Below are positions 13,928 through 25,111 of a DNA stretch of 64,000 bases, piece by piece. The position numbers were made by a program, and so were the translations under genes. Each line of letters begins with the position of its first letter. Position 1 is the stretch's first letter. The notes beneath the pieces are model-generated. The model ran no database searches and was not told the DNA's origin. It saw only the letters and a list, made by a program, of their open reading frames with translations. Source of the stretch: Pseudomonas lurida (GTDB lineage: Bacteria; Pseudomonadota; Gammaproteobacteria; Pseudomonadales; Pseudomonadaceae); assembly GCF_013522705.1 (NCBI RefSeq), contig NZ_JAAMRE010000017.1:50632-114631 (forward strand). The letters run 5' to 3'.

Positions 13928-14483
13928 CCTGCTCATCAATAGAAGGTGCAGCGGGTGCTGGCGCCTTGCTAACCACCACCATTGCCGGGCGCAGCAAACG
14001 ACCGTTGAGCAGATAACCCTTCTGGAACACCTTCAGCACACTGTTAGGTTCCAGGTCATGGCTTTCCTGCATGGCCATTGCCTGGTGGTGCTCAGCATTG
14101 AAGGGCTCGCCGCCCTGCGGATCGATGGCTTCGAGCTGATAACGCTTGAGCGTGTCCTGGAACATTTTCAGGGTCAGCTCAATGCCTTCACGCATCGCAC
14201 GAATGTTTTCATCATCCGGATTGGACAGCTCGAGGCCGCGCTCCAGGCTGTCCATAATCGGCAGCAGGTCACTGGCAAATTTTTCCAGTGCGAATTTATG
14301 CGCTTTTTCTACATCCTGCTCGGCACGGCGGCGGACGTTCTGCAGATCGGCGGCAACACGCAAAGACTGATCCTGCGCAGCAGCCAATTGCTCTTCGAGC
14401 ACTTGCACACGAGTTGCCAGTTCATCACCGACAGCCGAATTGGCGTCTGGAGTTTGCGTATCCTGCGTCTGTTCGTCAGCCAT
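13923..14483 (-). CDS. grpE: Nucleotide exchange factor GrpE
   Basis: Releases ADP from DnaK. From ATG 14481-14483 it has 186 residues, with AAGGAGAG five bases before the start; the frame upstream of this is not coding. It has an acidic disordered N-terminus (MADEQTQDTQTPD), a long coiled coil (VQVLEEQLAAAQDQ through DVEKAHKFALEKFA) and the conserved C-terminal beta domain with EHHQAMAMQ and VFQKGYLLNGRLLRPAMV. First gene of the grpE-dnaK-dnaJ set. Confidence 0.97.
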   Translation of the reverse strand: MADEQTQDTQTPDANSAVGDELATRVQVLEEQLAAAQDQSLRVAADLQNVRRRAEQDVEKAHKFALEKFASDLLPIMDSLERGLELSNPDDENIRAMREGIELTLKMFQDTLKRYQLEAIDPQGGEPFNAEHHQAMAMQESHDLEPNSVLKVFQKGYLLNGRLLRPAMVVVSKAPAPAAPSIDEQA

Positions 14484-14537
14484 AGATTCTCTCCTTTCAA
14501 AATCATGCGCGAACACAACTCGCGCTTCTGTTCCGGT

Positions 14538-14565
14538 ATATGGGGCCACAATTTTCAGGTTCAAG
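14538..14565 (-). promoter_or_regulatory. Sigma-32 (RpoH) promoter before grpE
   Basis: Minus strand: CTTGAA (14560-14565), 14-base spacer, CCCCATAT (14538-14545), about 55 bases before the grpE ATG. This is a near-perfect heat-shock promoter with the same geometry as the one before dnaK. Confidence 0.88.
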
Positions 14566-14677
14566 GGCTCAGGCGATACCAAAAATCTCTCACCCGGACA
14601 CGGATGATTCCTGCCCACACATTCCCGTTTGCGCTAAAAAATGTCGAAATTCAAGCAAATCGAGCTAAGCATCAGGA

Positions 14678-14714
14678 TTGTCAGGGCTGAACAAAACACT
14701 GTATAAATAACCAG
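14678..14714 (+). promoter_or_regulatory. recN promoter with overlapping LexA (SOS) box
   Basis: A -35-like TTGTCA (14678-14683) and -10 TATAAA (14702-14707) with 18-base spacing precede recN. The -10 lies inside CTG-TATAAATAAC-CAG (14699-14714), which fits the gammaproteobacterial LexA consensus CTG-N10-CAG with an AT-rich centre. LexA bound here would block the promoter, as expected for recN. Confidence 0.82.
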
Positions 14715-14738
14715 ACCTAAAGTCTGGGAGCGGTCATC

Positions 14739-16412
14739 ATGCTCGTGCACCTGTCCGTACATAACTACGCCATCGTTGAACACCTGGATCTCGAACTGGA
14801 TCGCGGGATGAGCGTAATCACAGGCGAAACCGGCGCCGGCAAGTCGATCATGCTCGACGCGCTGGGGCTGACCCTGGGCGATCGCGCCGACAGCGGCGTA
14901 GTACGCCCCGGCGCGGACAAGGCCGATATTCTCGCCACGTTCGACCTGGCCGACATTCCCGAAGCTGAAGCCTGGCTGGCTGAGCGCGACCTCAACCATG
15001 AAGGGCCGTGCATACTGCGCAGGGTCATCACCGCCGAAGGGCGTTCGCGCGGCTATATCAACGGTACCCCCTGCCCGCTTGGCGACCTGAAAGCCCTGGG
15101 CGAGCTTTTGATCGATATCCACAGCCAGCACGAGCACCAGTCACTCCTGAAAACCGATACACATCGTCGCCTGCTCGACGAATACGCCGGCGCCACCGAC
15201 CTTGCCAGGCAAGTGCAACTCGCCGCACAACGCTGGCGCCAGACGCGCCAGGAACTCGAGCAGCTCTCCAACTCCGGTGACGAACAACGTGCGCGCCATC
15301 AGTTGCTCAGCTACCAGCTTGAAGAATTGGAGAGCTTGGGCCTTGGTGAAACGGAGCTGGAGCAACTGGAACAGGAACACAAGAACCTCACCAATGCCGA
15401 AACCCTTTTGGGTATCTGCCGCCAGGTAGTGGAGCAATGCAGCGAGAGCGATTCCGGCAATGTGCTCAACGCACTCACCGCCAGCCTCAATCGCCTGTCC
15501 AGTGTGAACAGCGCTTCCAGCTCCCTGAGCGAAGCCACCACGTTACTTACCAGTGCACAAATCCAGGTGGAAGAAGCGGTGGGCGAGCTGAACCGTTTCC
15601 TGGATCACTTCGATGCCGACCCGGCGCGCCTGCAAGAGATAGAGGAACGCCTGGACACTATCTACACACTGGCGCGCAAGCATCGAATCCAGCCCACCGA
15701 AGTGGCAGCAATGCAGCAAAAACTGCTGGATGAAATCGAAACGCTGAACGCGAACGATGAATCCATTGAGCGCCTGGGTGACGAACTTGCCTCTTATGCT
15801 CGCCACTATCAGGAGAAGGCTCAAGAACTGAGCGAGCTGCGCCATAAAGCCGCGACCAGCCTTGCCGGCGCGGTCGAGCAGGAGATTCAGCGCCTCGGCA
15901 TGCCGGGCGGGCGTTTCACGATCGAACTGCGCACCAACGCCAGCAATGAGCTGCAACCCCACGGCCTTGAACAGGTAGAACTGTTGGTCAGTGCCAACCC
16001 TGGGCAACCGCTCAAGGCGCTGGCAAAAGTTGCCTCAGGCGGTGAACTGTCACGCATCAGCCTGGCCATTCAGGTGATTACCGCACAGACCTCCCGCGTA
16101 CCGACGCTGGTATTCGATGAGGTGGACGTGGGTATTGGTGGGCCGACGGCAGAAATTGTCGGACAACTGTTGCGTCGCCTAGGGGATCGAGGCCAGGTCC
16201 TTACCGTCACCCACTTGCCACAGGTGGCCGCCCAAGGACACCAGCATTTGTTTGTACACAAGGTGCGAGGCAGCGACGCAACACGCACAGCAGTGTCCAA
16301 ACTGAACAAATCGGAACGCGTAGAAGAGGTTGCGCGCATGCTGGGCGGCATCGACCTGACGAAAGAATCGCTGGCACATGCGAAGAAGATGGTGGTTGCC
16401 ACCAAGGCCTGA
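14739..16412 (+). CDS. recN: DNA repair protein RecN
   Basis: SMC-like ATPase of double-strand break repair. The 557 residues show Walker A ITGETGAGKSIMLDALGL (about 28-45), the family Q/H region IDIHSQHEHQSLL, two coiled-coil arms separated by a hinge region, the signature SGGELSRISLAIQVI and Walker B LVFDEVDVGIGGPTAE near the C-terminus. Domain order and length are normal. It is monocistronic, SOS-controlled through the upstream LexA box, and convergent with fur. Confidence 0.97.
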   Translation: MLVHLSVHNYAIVEHLDLELDRGMSVITGETGAGKSIMLDALGLTLGDRADSGVVRPGADKADILATFDLADIPEAEAWLAERDLNHEGPCILRRVITAEGRSRGYINGTPCPLGDLKALGELLIDIHSQHEHQSLLKTDTHRRLLDEYAGATDLARQVQLAAQRWRQTRQELEQLSNSGDEQRARHQLLSYQLEELESLGLGETELEQLEQEHKNLTNAETLLGICRQVVEQCSESDSGNVLNALTASLNRLSSVNSASSSLSEATTLLTSAQIQVEEAVGELNRFLDHFDADPARLQEIEERLDTIYTLARKHRIQPTEVAAMQQKLLDEIETLNANDESIERLGDELASYARHYQEKAQELSELRHKAATSLAGAVEQEIQRLGMPGGRFTIELRTNASNELQPHGLEQVELLVSANPGQPLKALAKVASGGELSRISLAIQVITAQTSRVPTLVFDEVDVGIGGPTAEIVGQLLRRLGDRGQVLTVTHLPQVAAQGHQHLFVHKVRGSDATRTAVSKLNKSERVEEVARMLGGIDLTKESLAHAKKMVVATKA

Positions 16413-16434
16413 TCTTATCCCTATATAGAAAGCA

Positions 16435-16460
16435 CGAAGGCGACCCTGAGGTCGCCTTCG
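16435..16460. terminator. Hairpin between recN and fur
   Basis: A perfect 11-bp stem CGAAGGCGACC-CTGA-GGTCGCCTTCG lies between the convergent recN and fur genes. It lacks a clear T-run on either side, so termination is probable but not certain. Confidence 0.5.
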
Positions 16461-16491
16461 ATCGTTTCGCAGAGCGCGTCTGCGTAGCTTT

Positions 16492-16896
16492 TTACTTTTT
16501 CTTACGGATGTACAACACGAGATTGTGATCCACCAAATCGAAGCCATGCTCCTCAGCGATTTTGTGCTGAAGCTCTTCGATTTCCGTGCTGGTGAACTCG
16601 ATAACCTCGTTGGTATCCAGGTCAACCATGTGGTCGTGATGACCGCCGTCAGCCAGTTCAAATACTGCGTGACCGCCGTCGAAATTATGACGAACCACCA
16701 GCCCCGCGGCTTCAAACTGGGTGAGCACACGATAAACCGTGGCCAGGCCAACGTCCTCATTGGACTCCATCAGCGCCTTGTAAACATCCTCGGCACTCAT
16801 GTGGCGCTGCTCAGCAGAATCGAGCATTTGTAGAATCTTGACGCGTGGCAGAGTCACTTTGAGACCGGCTTTGCGTAGTTCGCTATTTTCAACCAT
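16492..16896 (-). CDS. fur: Ferric uptake regulator Fur
   Basis: Fe(II)-dependent repressor of iron acquisition. From ATG 16894-16896 it has 134 residues, the pseudomonad length; the upstream part of the frame belongs to the fur/bamE intergenic region. It has the winged-helix start MVENSELRKAGLKVTLPRVK, the metal-binding HNFDGGHAVFELADGGHHDH, and EFTSTEIEELQHKIAEEHG. The CXXC pair found in E. coli Fur is absent, as in P. aeruginosa Fur. Divergent from bamE, the arrangement described for fur and omlA. Confidence 0.97.
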   Translation of the reverse strand: MVENSELRKAGLKVTLPRVKILQMLDSAEQRHMSAEDVYKALMESNEDVGLATVYRVLTQFEAAGLVVRHNFDGGHAVFELADGGHHDHMVDLDTNEVIEFTSTEIEELQHKIAEEHGFDLVDHNLVLYIRKKK

Positions 16897-16920
16897 GGTT
16901 AGCTTTCTCGCGGATGCTGC

Positions 16921-16949
16921 TTCGCAGCTTCTCTTAATACGGGTATGAT
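16921..16949 (+). promoter_or_regulatory. Candidate bamE (omlA) promoter
   Basis: TTCGCA (16921-16926), 17-base spacer, TATGAT (16944-16949), 45 bases before the bamE ATG. The -10 is good and the -35 weak. It lies in the 98-base fur/bamE divergent region, so it may interact with fur transcription. Confidence 0.5.
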
Positions 16950-16994
16950 CGGCGTTTACGTTGTCCCAGCCAAGATAGTGGAAGTCGCCCACCG

Positions 16995-17522
16995 ATGCAA
17001 AACACCAAGCTCTTGCTAACCAGTTTCACCTTTGTGGGACTGCTCGCACTCGCCGGTTGTTCATTCCCCGGGGTTTACAAAATCGACATCCAGCAGGGCA
17101 ATGTCGTCACGCAGGACATGATAGACCAGTTACGCCCCGGAATGACCCGACGGCAGGTAAGGTTTATCATGGGTAACCCCCTGCTGACCGACACTTTCCA
17201 TGCCGATCGCTGGGATTATCTCTACAGCATTCAGCCTGGTGGCGGTGAGCGCCAGCAGGAGCGCGTCAGCGTCATTTTCAATGGCAATGACCAGCTTGTC
17301 AGCCTGTCCGGTGACTTCATGCCCGGCGTAAGCCGCGATGAAGCCTTGCTGGGTAAAGACAACGCCACGAACGTGACGGCTCCCGCTCAGGAAGGCGAAA
17401 AGCCGAAGTCCGAGGTTCCAGCCAAACCTGGCTCCTTGCTGGACAAGATCCAAAAAGACGTCGACGGCGTGGAAACCGTGCCAGTCCCGACGCCTCAGCC
17501 TCTGGACACCAGCCCGCAGTAA
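16995..17522 (+). CDS. bamE: Outer-membrane assembly lipoprotein BamE (OmlA)
   Basis: Lipoprotein subunit of the BAM complex that inserts outer-membrane beta-barrels. The 175 residues begin with a signal peptide and lipobox LALAGC (Cys about 22), then the BamE core: GNVVTQDMIDQLRPGMTRRQV, FIMGNPLL, FHADRWDYLYS. A Pro/Lys-rich C-terminal extension (about 120-175) goes beyond the E. coli protein (113 residues) and is usual in Pseudomonas OmlA. It ends in a strong terminator. Confidence 0.95.
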   Translation: MQNTKLLLTSFTFVGLLALAGCSFPGVYKIDIQQGNVVTQDMIDQLRPGMTRRQVRFIMGNPLLTDTFHADRWDYLYSIQPGGGERQQERVSVIFNGNDQLVSLSGDFMPGVSRDEALLGKDNATNVTAPAQEGEKPKSEVPAKPGSLLDKIQKDVDGVETVPVPTPQPLDTSPQ

Positions 17523-17540
17523 CTGTGCGGCCATTAAAAA

Positions 17541-17562
17541 GCCCGGCGTGCCGGGCTTTTTT
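17541..17562. terminator. Bidirectional intrinsic terminator bamE / rnfH
   Basis: AGCCCGGC-GTG-CCGGGCT followed by six T on the plus strand and preceded by an A-run, so it can serve both the bamE transcript and the opposing ratA-rnfH transcript. Confidence 0.9.
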
Positions 17563-17582
17563 GTACCTGTCGGGCGGAAATC

Positions 17583-17885
17583 CTAAGGGTTTCGCTGCCT
17601 GGCAAGCGCTGCCTTGGCTGCGCGCAACCTACGAATCTCCTTAGGGTCAGCCAGCAACGGGCGGTAGACCTCAATGCGATCACCTGCGTGCACAGCGCGA
17701 GAATCGGCGTTAGCAACCACCTTGCCGAATATCCCCAGCACGCATGTTTCAGCGTCAACATCAGGGAACTGCTCCAGGATCCTGGAAAGCCGAACCGCTT
17801 CGCGCACGCTGGTGCCCACCGGCACCGTCACCGCGAGCAAGACCTGGCGATCCTCAGCAGCATGCACCACTTCGATTTCAACCAT
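17583..17885 (-). CDS. rnfH: RnfH family ubiquitin-like protein (UPF0125)
   Basis: Small beta-grasp protein of 100 residues from ATG 17883-17885. It has the family start MVEIEVVHAAEDRQVLL and the motifs VREAVRLSRILEQFP, GIFGKVV and GDRIEVYRPLLADPKEIRR. The start overlaps the ratA stop by eight bases, giving the standard ratA-rnfH pair, opposite smpB. E. coli RnfH is the antitoxin-position partner of RatA, but its role is not established. Confidence 0.9.
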   Translation of the reverse strand: MVEIEVVHAAEDRQVLLAVTVPVGTSVREAVRLSRILEQFPDVDAETCVLGIFGKVVANADSRAVHAGDRIEVYRPLLADPKEIRRLRAAKAALARQRNP

Positions 17886-18312
17886 GCAGCTGCTTGGCCC
17901 GCTGACAGAAAGCATCCACTAACGTATTGGCCGCCTGATTGAACAAGGGCCCCAGCGTCGCACGCACGATAGGCCCTGCGTATTCGAAAGACAGGTCAAG
18001 ACTGATTTTGCAGGCCTTGTCCGTTAGCGCCTTGAACACCCACACACCATGCAACTGCGTAAAGGGCCCTTCCTGCAGATTCATCTCAATGGACTTGCCC
18101 GGCACCAATACATTGCGCGTGACAAAATGCTGACTCAGGCCGCCCTTGGCGACACCAACACTGGCAACCATGTGCTCGGCACTGCTCTCCAGCACTTCGG
18201 CAGTTGAGCACCACGGCAGGAATTCCGGATAACGCGCCACGTCGTTGACCAGATCATAGAGCGCCTGTGCCGGATAGGGCAGCAGCGCCGAACGTTGAAT
18301 ATGCGTCGTCAT
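17878..18312 (-). CDS. ratA: RatA-type START/coenzyme Q-binding protein
   Basis: START-like fold (polyketide cyclase/dehydrase family) of 144 residues from ATG 18310-18312; the frame extends far upstream but family similarity begins here (MTTHIQRSALLPYPAQALYD). Core motifs are LVNDVARYPEFLPWCSTAEV, PFTQLHGVWVFKAL and LDLSFEYAGPIVRATLGPLF. In E. coli the homologue was reported to block 70S formation; eukaryotic Coq10 relatives bind ubiquinone. Which activity applies here is unknown. Divergent from smpB. Confidence 0.9.
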   Translation of the reverse strand: MTTHIQRSALLPYPAQALYDLVNDVARYPEFLPWCSTAEVLESSAEHMVASVGVAKGGLSQHFVTRNVLVPGKSIEMNLQEGPFTQLHGVWVFKALTDKACKISLDLSFEYAGPIVRATLGPLFNQAANTLVDAFCQRAKQLHG

Positions 18313-18480
18313 GTGTGCGTTATTTCCACAGCTGAGCGGCAAACATCGCGAAAGAACAGCCCGATTCGCGAGAGAAAAAAACCAAAGAACTGCCCGCATT
18401 GTCCGGGATTCATCCAACACGCTCAAGCACGCAGGTTGACCGTAGCCGACACGCTCGCAACTGCCTATAATGCCGCCCCT

Positions 18481-18963
18481 ATGGCTAAACAAAAGAAACA
18501 CCCCACAGGGACCATCGCGCAAAATAAAAAAGCGCGACACGATTACTTCATCGAACATCGTTTCGAGGCTGGTCTGGTCCTGGCCGGCTGGGAAGTAAAA
18601 AGTCTGCGTGCCAGCAAATTGCAGCTGGTCGACAGTTATGTGCTGCTCAAGGATGGCGAGGCTTGGCTGTTAGGCAGCCATATTACCCCGCTGACCACCG
18701 CGAGCACCCATGTGATCGCCGACCCGGTGCGCACCCGCAAGCTGCTGCTTAACGCTCGCGAGCTGGACAAGCTTGCCGCAGCCGTTCAGCAGAAAGGCTA
18801 CGCCTGCGTCTGCCTGTCCTGGTATTGGAGCAAACACCTGGTCAAGTGCGAGATCGCACTGGGCAAGGGCAAAAAGGAATACGACAAGCGCGATACCGAG
18901 CGCGAACGCGATTCCAACCGCGAGCTGCACCGCGCGGTTCGCAACAAGGGCAAGGAAGAATAA
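18481..18963 (+). CDS. smpB: SsrA-binding protein SmpB
   Basis: Binds tmRNA and places it in the A site of stalled ribosomes. From ATG at 18481 it has 160 residues; the upstream frame overlaps ratA and is not part of the protein. Motifs: TIAQNKKARHDYFIE, EAGLVLAGWEVKSLRASK, DSYVLLKDGEAWLL, and a basic C-terminal tail rich in Arg/Lys/Asp-Arg that is needed for decoding-centre function. Its RNA partner ssrA lies 6.1 kb downstream on the same strand. Confidence 0.97.
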   Translation: MAKQKKHPTGTIAQNKKARHDYFIEHRFEAGLVLAGWEVKSLRASKLQLVDSYVLLKDGEAWLLGSHITPLTTASTHVIADPVRTRKLLLNARELDKLAAAVQQKGYACVCLSWYWSKHLVKCEIALGKGKKEYDKRDTERERDSNRELHRAVRNKGKEE

Positions 18964-18997
18964 CCTTGTGTCGATGTGGCCTCGGCAATCGCCGCGG

Positions 18998-19765
18998 CTA
19001 CATCCCCTTGCGTCGCTCCGCACGCGCCACGCGCTGAACCTCCTGACGCACTTCCTCCAACACTTCCTGCACATACAGCAGGTGACGTGTAGAAACCTCC
19101 CGCGCCTGCTCGGCCCGCCCCTCGATAATCGCCAAGTACAAATCCCGATGCTGATTGATCAGCATGTCACGGGTTTCGGTACGCTGTTGATACATGCCGC
19201 CGATGTTGGTCACCACGTTGCGCTTGAGCAGATCGAACAAACCACGAATCGTATGCAGCAACACCGCATTATGACTGGCTTCGGCGATCGCCAGATGAAA
19301 CCGCGCATCCGCCGCCCCCTCCTCCGCCCGACTCACCTCATCGACGCGGGTGTAGCAATCCTGCAGCGTTTCAAATGCAGCGGTGAGACGCTCACGGTCG
19401 ACCTCAGTGGCGCGCAATGCCGCGTAGTAAGCACAGGAAGCCTCCAGGGTCTGACGAAACTCCAGCAAATCACGCTGCGCCTCAGGATTGTTTTCCAGCA
19501 AGTGCAAAAGCGGATCGCTGAAGGTCGAGCCCAGAGACTCCGCGACATAATTACCGCCGCCCTGACGACTTACCAGCAACCCTTTGGCCACCAGCTTCTG
19601 GATAGCCTCGCGTAACGACGGGCGCGACACGCCGAACTGCTCGGCCAACGCGCGCTCAGCCGGCAAGCGCTCACCCGATTTCAGCGTGCCTTCAAGGATC
19701 ATGCCTTCAAGCTGCTCGACAATATCGTCAGACAAACGGCGCTGACGCACCTGATCAAACGCCAT
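18998..19765 (-). CDS. lldR: GntR/FadR-family regulator, probably lactate-responsive LldR
   Basis: DNA-binding regulator of 255 residues. The N-terminal winged helix (about 8-75) contains GERLPAERALAEQFGVSRPS and the wing VSRQGGGNYVAE; the FCD ligand domain follows (about 95-235) with DARFHLAIAEASHNAVLL and the metal/ligand histidines expected of FadR-like proteins (for example in NQHRDLYLAIIEGRAEQA). It is divergent from lldP, and a perfect palindrome lies before lldP, which fits repression relieved by lactate. The name rests on context plus family. Confidence 0.88.
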   Translation of the reverse strand: MAFDQVRQRRLSDDIVEQLEGMILEGTLKSGERLPAERALAEQFGVSRPSLREAIQKLVAKGLLVSRQGGGNYVAESLGSTFSDPLLHLLENNPEAQRDLLEFRQTLEASCAYYAALRATEVDRERLTAAFETLQDCYTRVDEVSRAEEGAADARFHLAIAEASHNAVLLHTIRGLFDLLKRNVVTNIGGMYQQRTETRDMLINQHRDLYLAIIEGRAEQAREVSTRHLLYVQEVLEEVRQEVQRVARAERRKGM

Positions 19766-19957
19766 AACTCACTCTCCACCATCCCGGCCCTTCGCCGGGC
19801 CCTCTATTCTGGCCTATCGCCGCCTTTGCGGCACCTATCAGAAGGCCTTGGTTTCTGCCGATCAGAAGCGCGCCCGCGCTCGCCTACGACCAAAGTTTCG
19901 CAAGCGGCAAATTGACACATCCCCTGAAGGCTTTTAACCTAGCCCACAGCGATTGTA

Positions 19958-19974
19958 AATTGGTATTACCAATT
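19958..19974. promoter_or_regulatory. Probable LldR operator
   Basis: Perfect palindrome AATTGGTA-T-TACCAATT, of the TTGGT...ACCAA type bound by LldR/PdhR-like FadR-family repressors. It lies in the lldR/lldP divergent region, 52 bases before the lldP start. Confidence 0.82.
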
Positions 19975-20026
19975 ATCCAAGTCGACTAAAAAGTGCCTGA
20001 CCAACAACAATTAGGGGCCACCCCAT

Positions 20027-21721
20027 ATGCAAACCTGGCAACAGCTTTACAGCCCACTCGGCAGCCTCGGCCTGTCCGCCCTGGCCGCCGTCATCCCGAT
20101 CGTATTCTTCTTCCTGGCTCTGGCAGTGTTCCGCCTCAAAGGGCACGTGGCCGGTAGCATTACCCTGGCACTGTCGATCCTGGTGGCAATCTTTGCCTTC
20201 CAGATGCCCGTCGATATGGCACTGGCCGCTGCCGGTTACGGGTTTGCCTACGGCCTATGGCCCATCGCGTGGATCATTGTCGCGGCCGTGTTCCTCTACA
20301 AGCTTACGGTCAAGAGCGGCCAGTTCGAGATCATTCGCAGCTCCGTTCTGTCGATTACCGACGACCAACGCCTGCAGGTGCTGCTGATCGGCTTCTGCTT
20401 TGGCGCCTTCCTGGAAGGCGCGGCCGGTTTCGGCGCCCCGGTGGCCATTACCGCTGCACTGCTGGTCGGCCTGGGTTTCAACCCGCTGTACGCTGCCGGC
20501 TTGTGCCTGATTGCCAACACCGCACCCGTCGCATTCGGCGCGCTGGGCATCCCGATCATCGTGGCAGGCCAAGTGACCGGCATCGACGCTTTCAAGATCG
20601 GCGCCATGACCGGCCGTCAACTGCCTTTGCTGTCGCTGTTCGTGCCGTTCTGGCTGGTGTTTATGATGGACGGCCTGCGCGGCGTGCGCGAAACCTGGCC
20701 GGCAGCCCTGGTAGCCGGTTTGAGCTTTGCGGTCACCCAATACTTCACCTCGAACTTCATTGGCCCGGAACTGCCGGACATCACCTCGGCGCTCGCCAGC
20801 CTGATCGCCCTGACCCTGTTCCTGAAAGTCTGGCAGCCCAAGCGCACCGCAGGCGCGCAAATTGCCGGCGCCACGTCGAGCGCGGCGGTAACCGCCAGCG
20901 TCGGCGGGTTCGGCCAGCCACGCAGCACCGTCGCATCGCCCTACACCCTCGGGCAGATTTTCAAAGCGTGGTCGCCCTTCCTGATCCTCACTGTGCTGGT
21001 AACGATCTGGACCCTTAAACCATTCAAGGCCATGTTCGCCGCAGGCGGCTCGATGTACAGCTGGGTGTTCAACTTCGCGATCCCACACCTGGATCAACTG
21101 GTGATCAAGGTCGCTCCCATTGTGACCAACCCCACGGCGATCCCGGCGGTGTTCAAACTGGATCCGATTTCAGCCACCGGCACCGCGATTTTCTTCTCGG
21201 CACTGATTTCGATGCTGGTATTGAAGATCAACGTAAAAACTGGTCTTACCACTTTGAAAGACACGTTCTACGAACTGCGCTGGCCGATCCTGTCGATTGG
21301 CATGGTGCTGGCGTTTGCCTTCGTCACCAACTATTCCGGCATGTCGTCGACCATGGCGCTGGTATTGGCCGGCACCGGGGCGGCCTTCCCGTTCTTCTCG
21401 CCTTTCCTCGGCTGGCTGGGGGTTTTTCTGACAGGCTCCGATACTTCGTCCAACGCACTGTTCAGCTCGCTGCAGGCAACCACCGCGCACCAGATCGGTG
21501 TTAACGACACGCTGTTGGTTGCGGCCAACACCAGCGGTGGCGTCACCGGCAAGATGATCTCGCCGCAGTCGATCGCCGTGGCCTGCGCCGCCACCGGCCT
21601 GGTCGGCAAGGAATCCGACCTGTTCCGCTTTACCCTCAAGCACAGCCTGTTCTTTGCCACCATCGTCGGTCTGATCACCTTGGCTCAGGCTTATTGGTTC
21701 ACCGGTATGCTGGTGCACTGA
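20027..21721 (+). CDS. lldP: L-lactate permease (LctP family)
   Basis: Inner-membrane lactate/glycolate proton symporter. The 564 residues contain a dozen or more hydrophobic segments and the LctP signatures FLEGAAGFGAPVAITAALLV, LCLIANTAPVAFGALGIP, FLTGSDTSSNALFSSLQ and AANTSGGVTGKMISPQSIAV. ATG at 20027 follows AGGGGCC. It is divergent from lldR with the palindrome between them, and 70 bases upstream of the dehydrogenase gene. An lldD gene (L-lactate dehydrogenase), often found next, is absent. Confidence 0.96.
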   Translation: MQTWQQLYSPLGSLGLSALAAVIPIVFFFLALAVFRLKGHVAGSITLALSILVAIFAFQMPVDMALAAAGYGFAYGLWPIAWIIVAAVFLYKLTVKSGQFEIIRSSVLSITDDQRLQVLLIGFCFGAFLEGAAGFGAPVAITAALLVGLGFNPLYAAGLCLIANTAPVAFGALGIPIIVAGQVTGIDAFKIGAMTGRQLPLLSLFVPFWLVFMMDGLRGVRETWPAALVAGLSFAVTQYFTSNFIGPELPDITSALASLIALTLFLKVWQPKRTAGAQIAGATSSAAVTASVGGFGQPRSTVASPYTLGQIFKAWSPFLILTVLVTIWTLKPFKAMFAAGGSMYSWVFNFAIPHLDQLVIKVAPIVTNPTAIPAVFKLDPISATGTAIFFSALISMLVLKINVKTGLTTLKDTFYELRWPILSIGMVLAFAFVTNYSGMSSTMALVLAGTGAAFPFFSPFLGWLGVFLTGSDTSSNALFSSLQATTAHQIGVNDTLLVAANTSGGVTGKMISPQSIAVACAATGLVGKESDLFRFTLKHSLFFATIVGLITLAQAYWFTGMLVH

Positions 21722-21791
21722 AGACTACACATAACAGGGTAAGAATCGACGCCGGACAATCACGCCGGCGTCAGCTACTTCTGGAGGACTG

Positions 21792-24602
<2,811 letters not shown>

Positions 24603-24738
24603 ACCCTGCAAAAAAACAGAACCCCTGCGCGCCGGCGTAGTCATCTGAACAGGCCTGGACAAACGAGGCCTTCACTGATGTCGCTGGCAGCCGTCGAACG
24701 CCAGCAGCGTCCAGCTTTTTTTCGCAAGGAGATACCCA

Positions 24739-25017
24739 ATGAAGCGTTCCGCTCTTGCTGGCTTGTTCATTACCGCTGCGATGCTGGCCCCTTCCGCTTT
24801 CGCTGCCGGTGACAAAGACCTGTGCCAGATCAACCTGGATAAAATCAACAACGGCAAAGCACTGCTCGCCACCGACACCAGCGGCAAAAGCGGTGAAATC
24901 GACACGGCGGTGGCTCAAGCCAAAGCAGCCCATGCGGCGGGTGATGACAAGAAGTGCATCGAGATCACCTCCAAGGCGCTTCAGGACCTGCAAAATAGCG
25001 AGAAAGGCGGTCAGTGA
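24739..25017 (+). CDS. Small exported protein of unknown function
   Basis: 92 residues with a clear signal peptide (MKRSALAGLFITAAMLAPSAFA, cleaved near 22-23), leaving about 70 residues with two cysteines (CQIN and KKCIEI) that could form a periplasmic disulfide. AAGGAG lies nine bases before the ATG. It lies alone between the lactate genes and ssrA. I do not recognise the family; the helical, Ala/Lys-rich mature part suggests a small periplasmic protein. Confidence 0.8.
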   Translation: MKRSALAGLFITAAMLAPSAFAAGDKDLCQINLDKINNGKALLATDTSGKSGEIDTAVAQAKAAHAAGDDKKCIEITSKALQDLQNSEKGGQ

Positions 25018-25038
25018 ACGAATGTGCCAACCTTCGGG

Positions 25039-25068
25039 TTGGCCTTCCGTGACCGTTTGGCGTACACT
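25039..25068 (+). promoter_or_regulatory. Candidate ssrA promoter
   Basis: TTGGCC (25039-25044), 18-base spacer, TACACT (25063-25068). This would start RNA about 35 bases before the mature tmRNA 5' end, leaving a leader to be removed by RNase P. An alternative TTGTCA (25077-25082) with TTACAA (25102-25107) has 19-base spacing. Confidence 0.4.
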
Positions 25069-25111
25069 GCACAGGCTTGTCACTCACTATGAAACAACGA
25101 GTTACAAGCAC

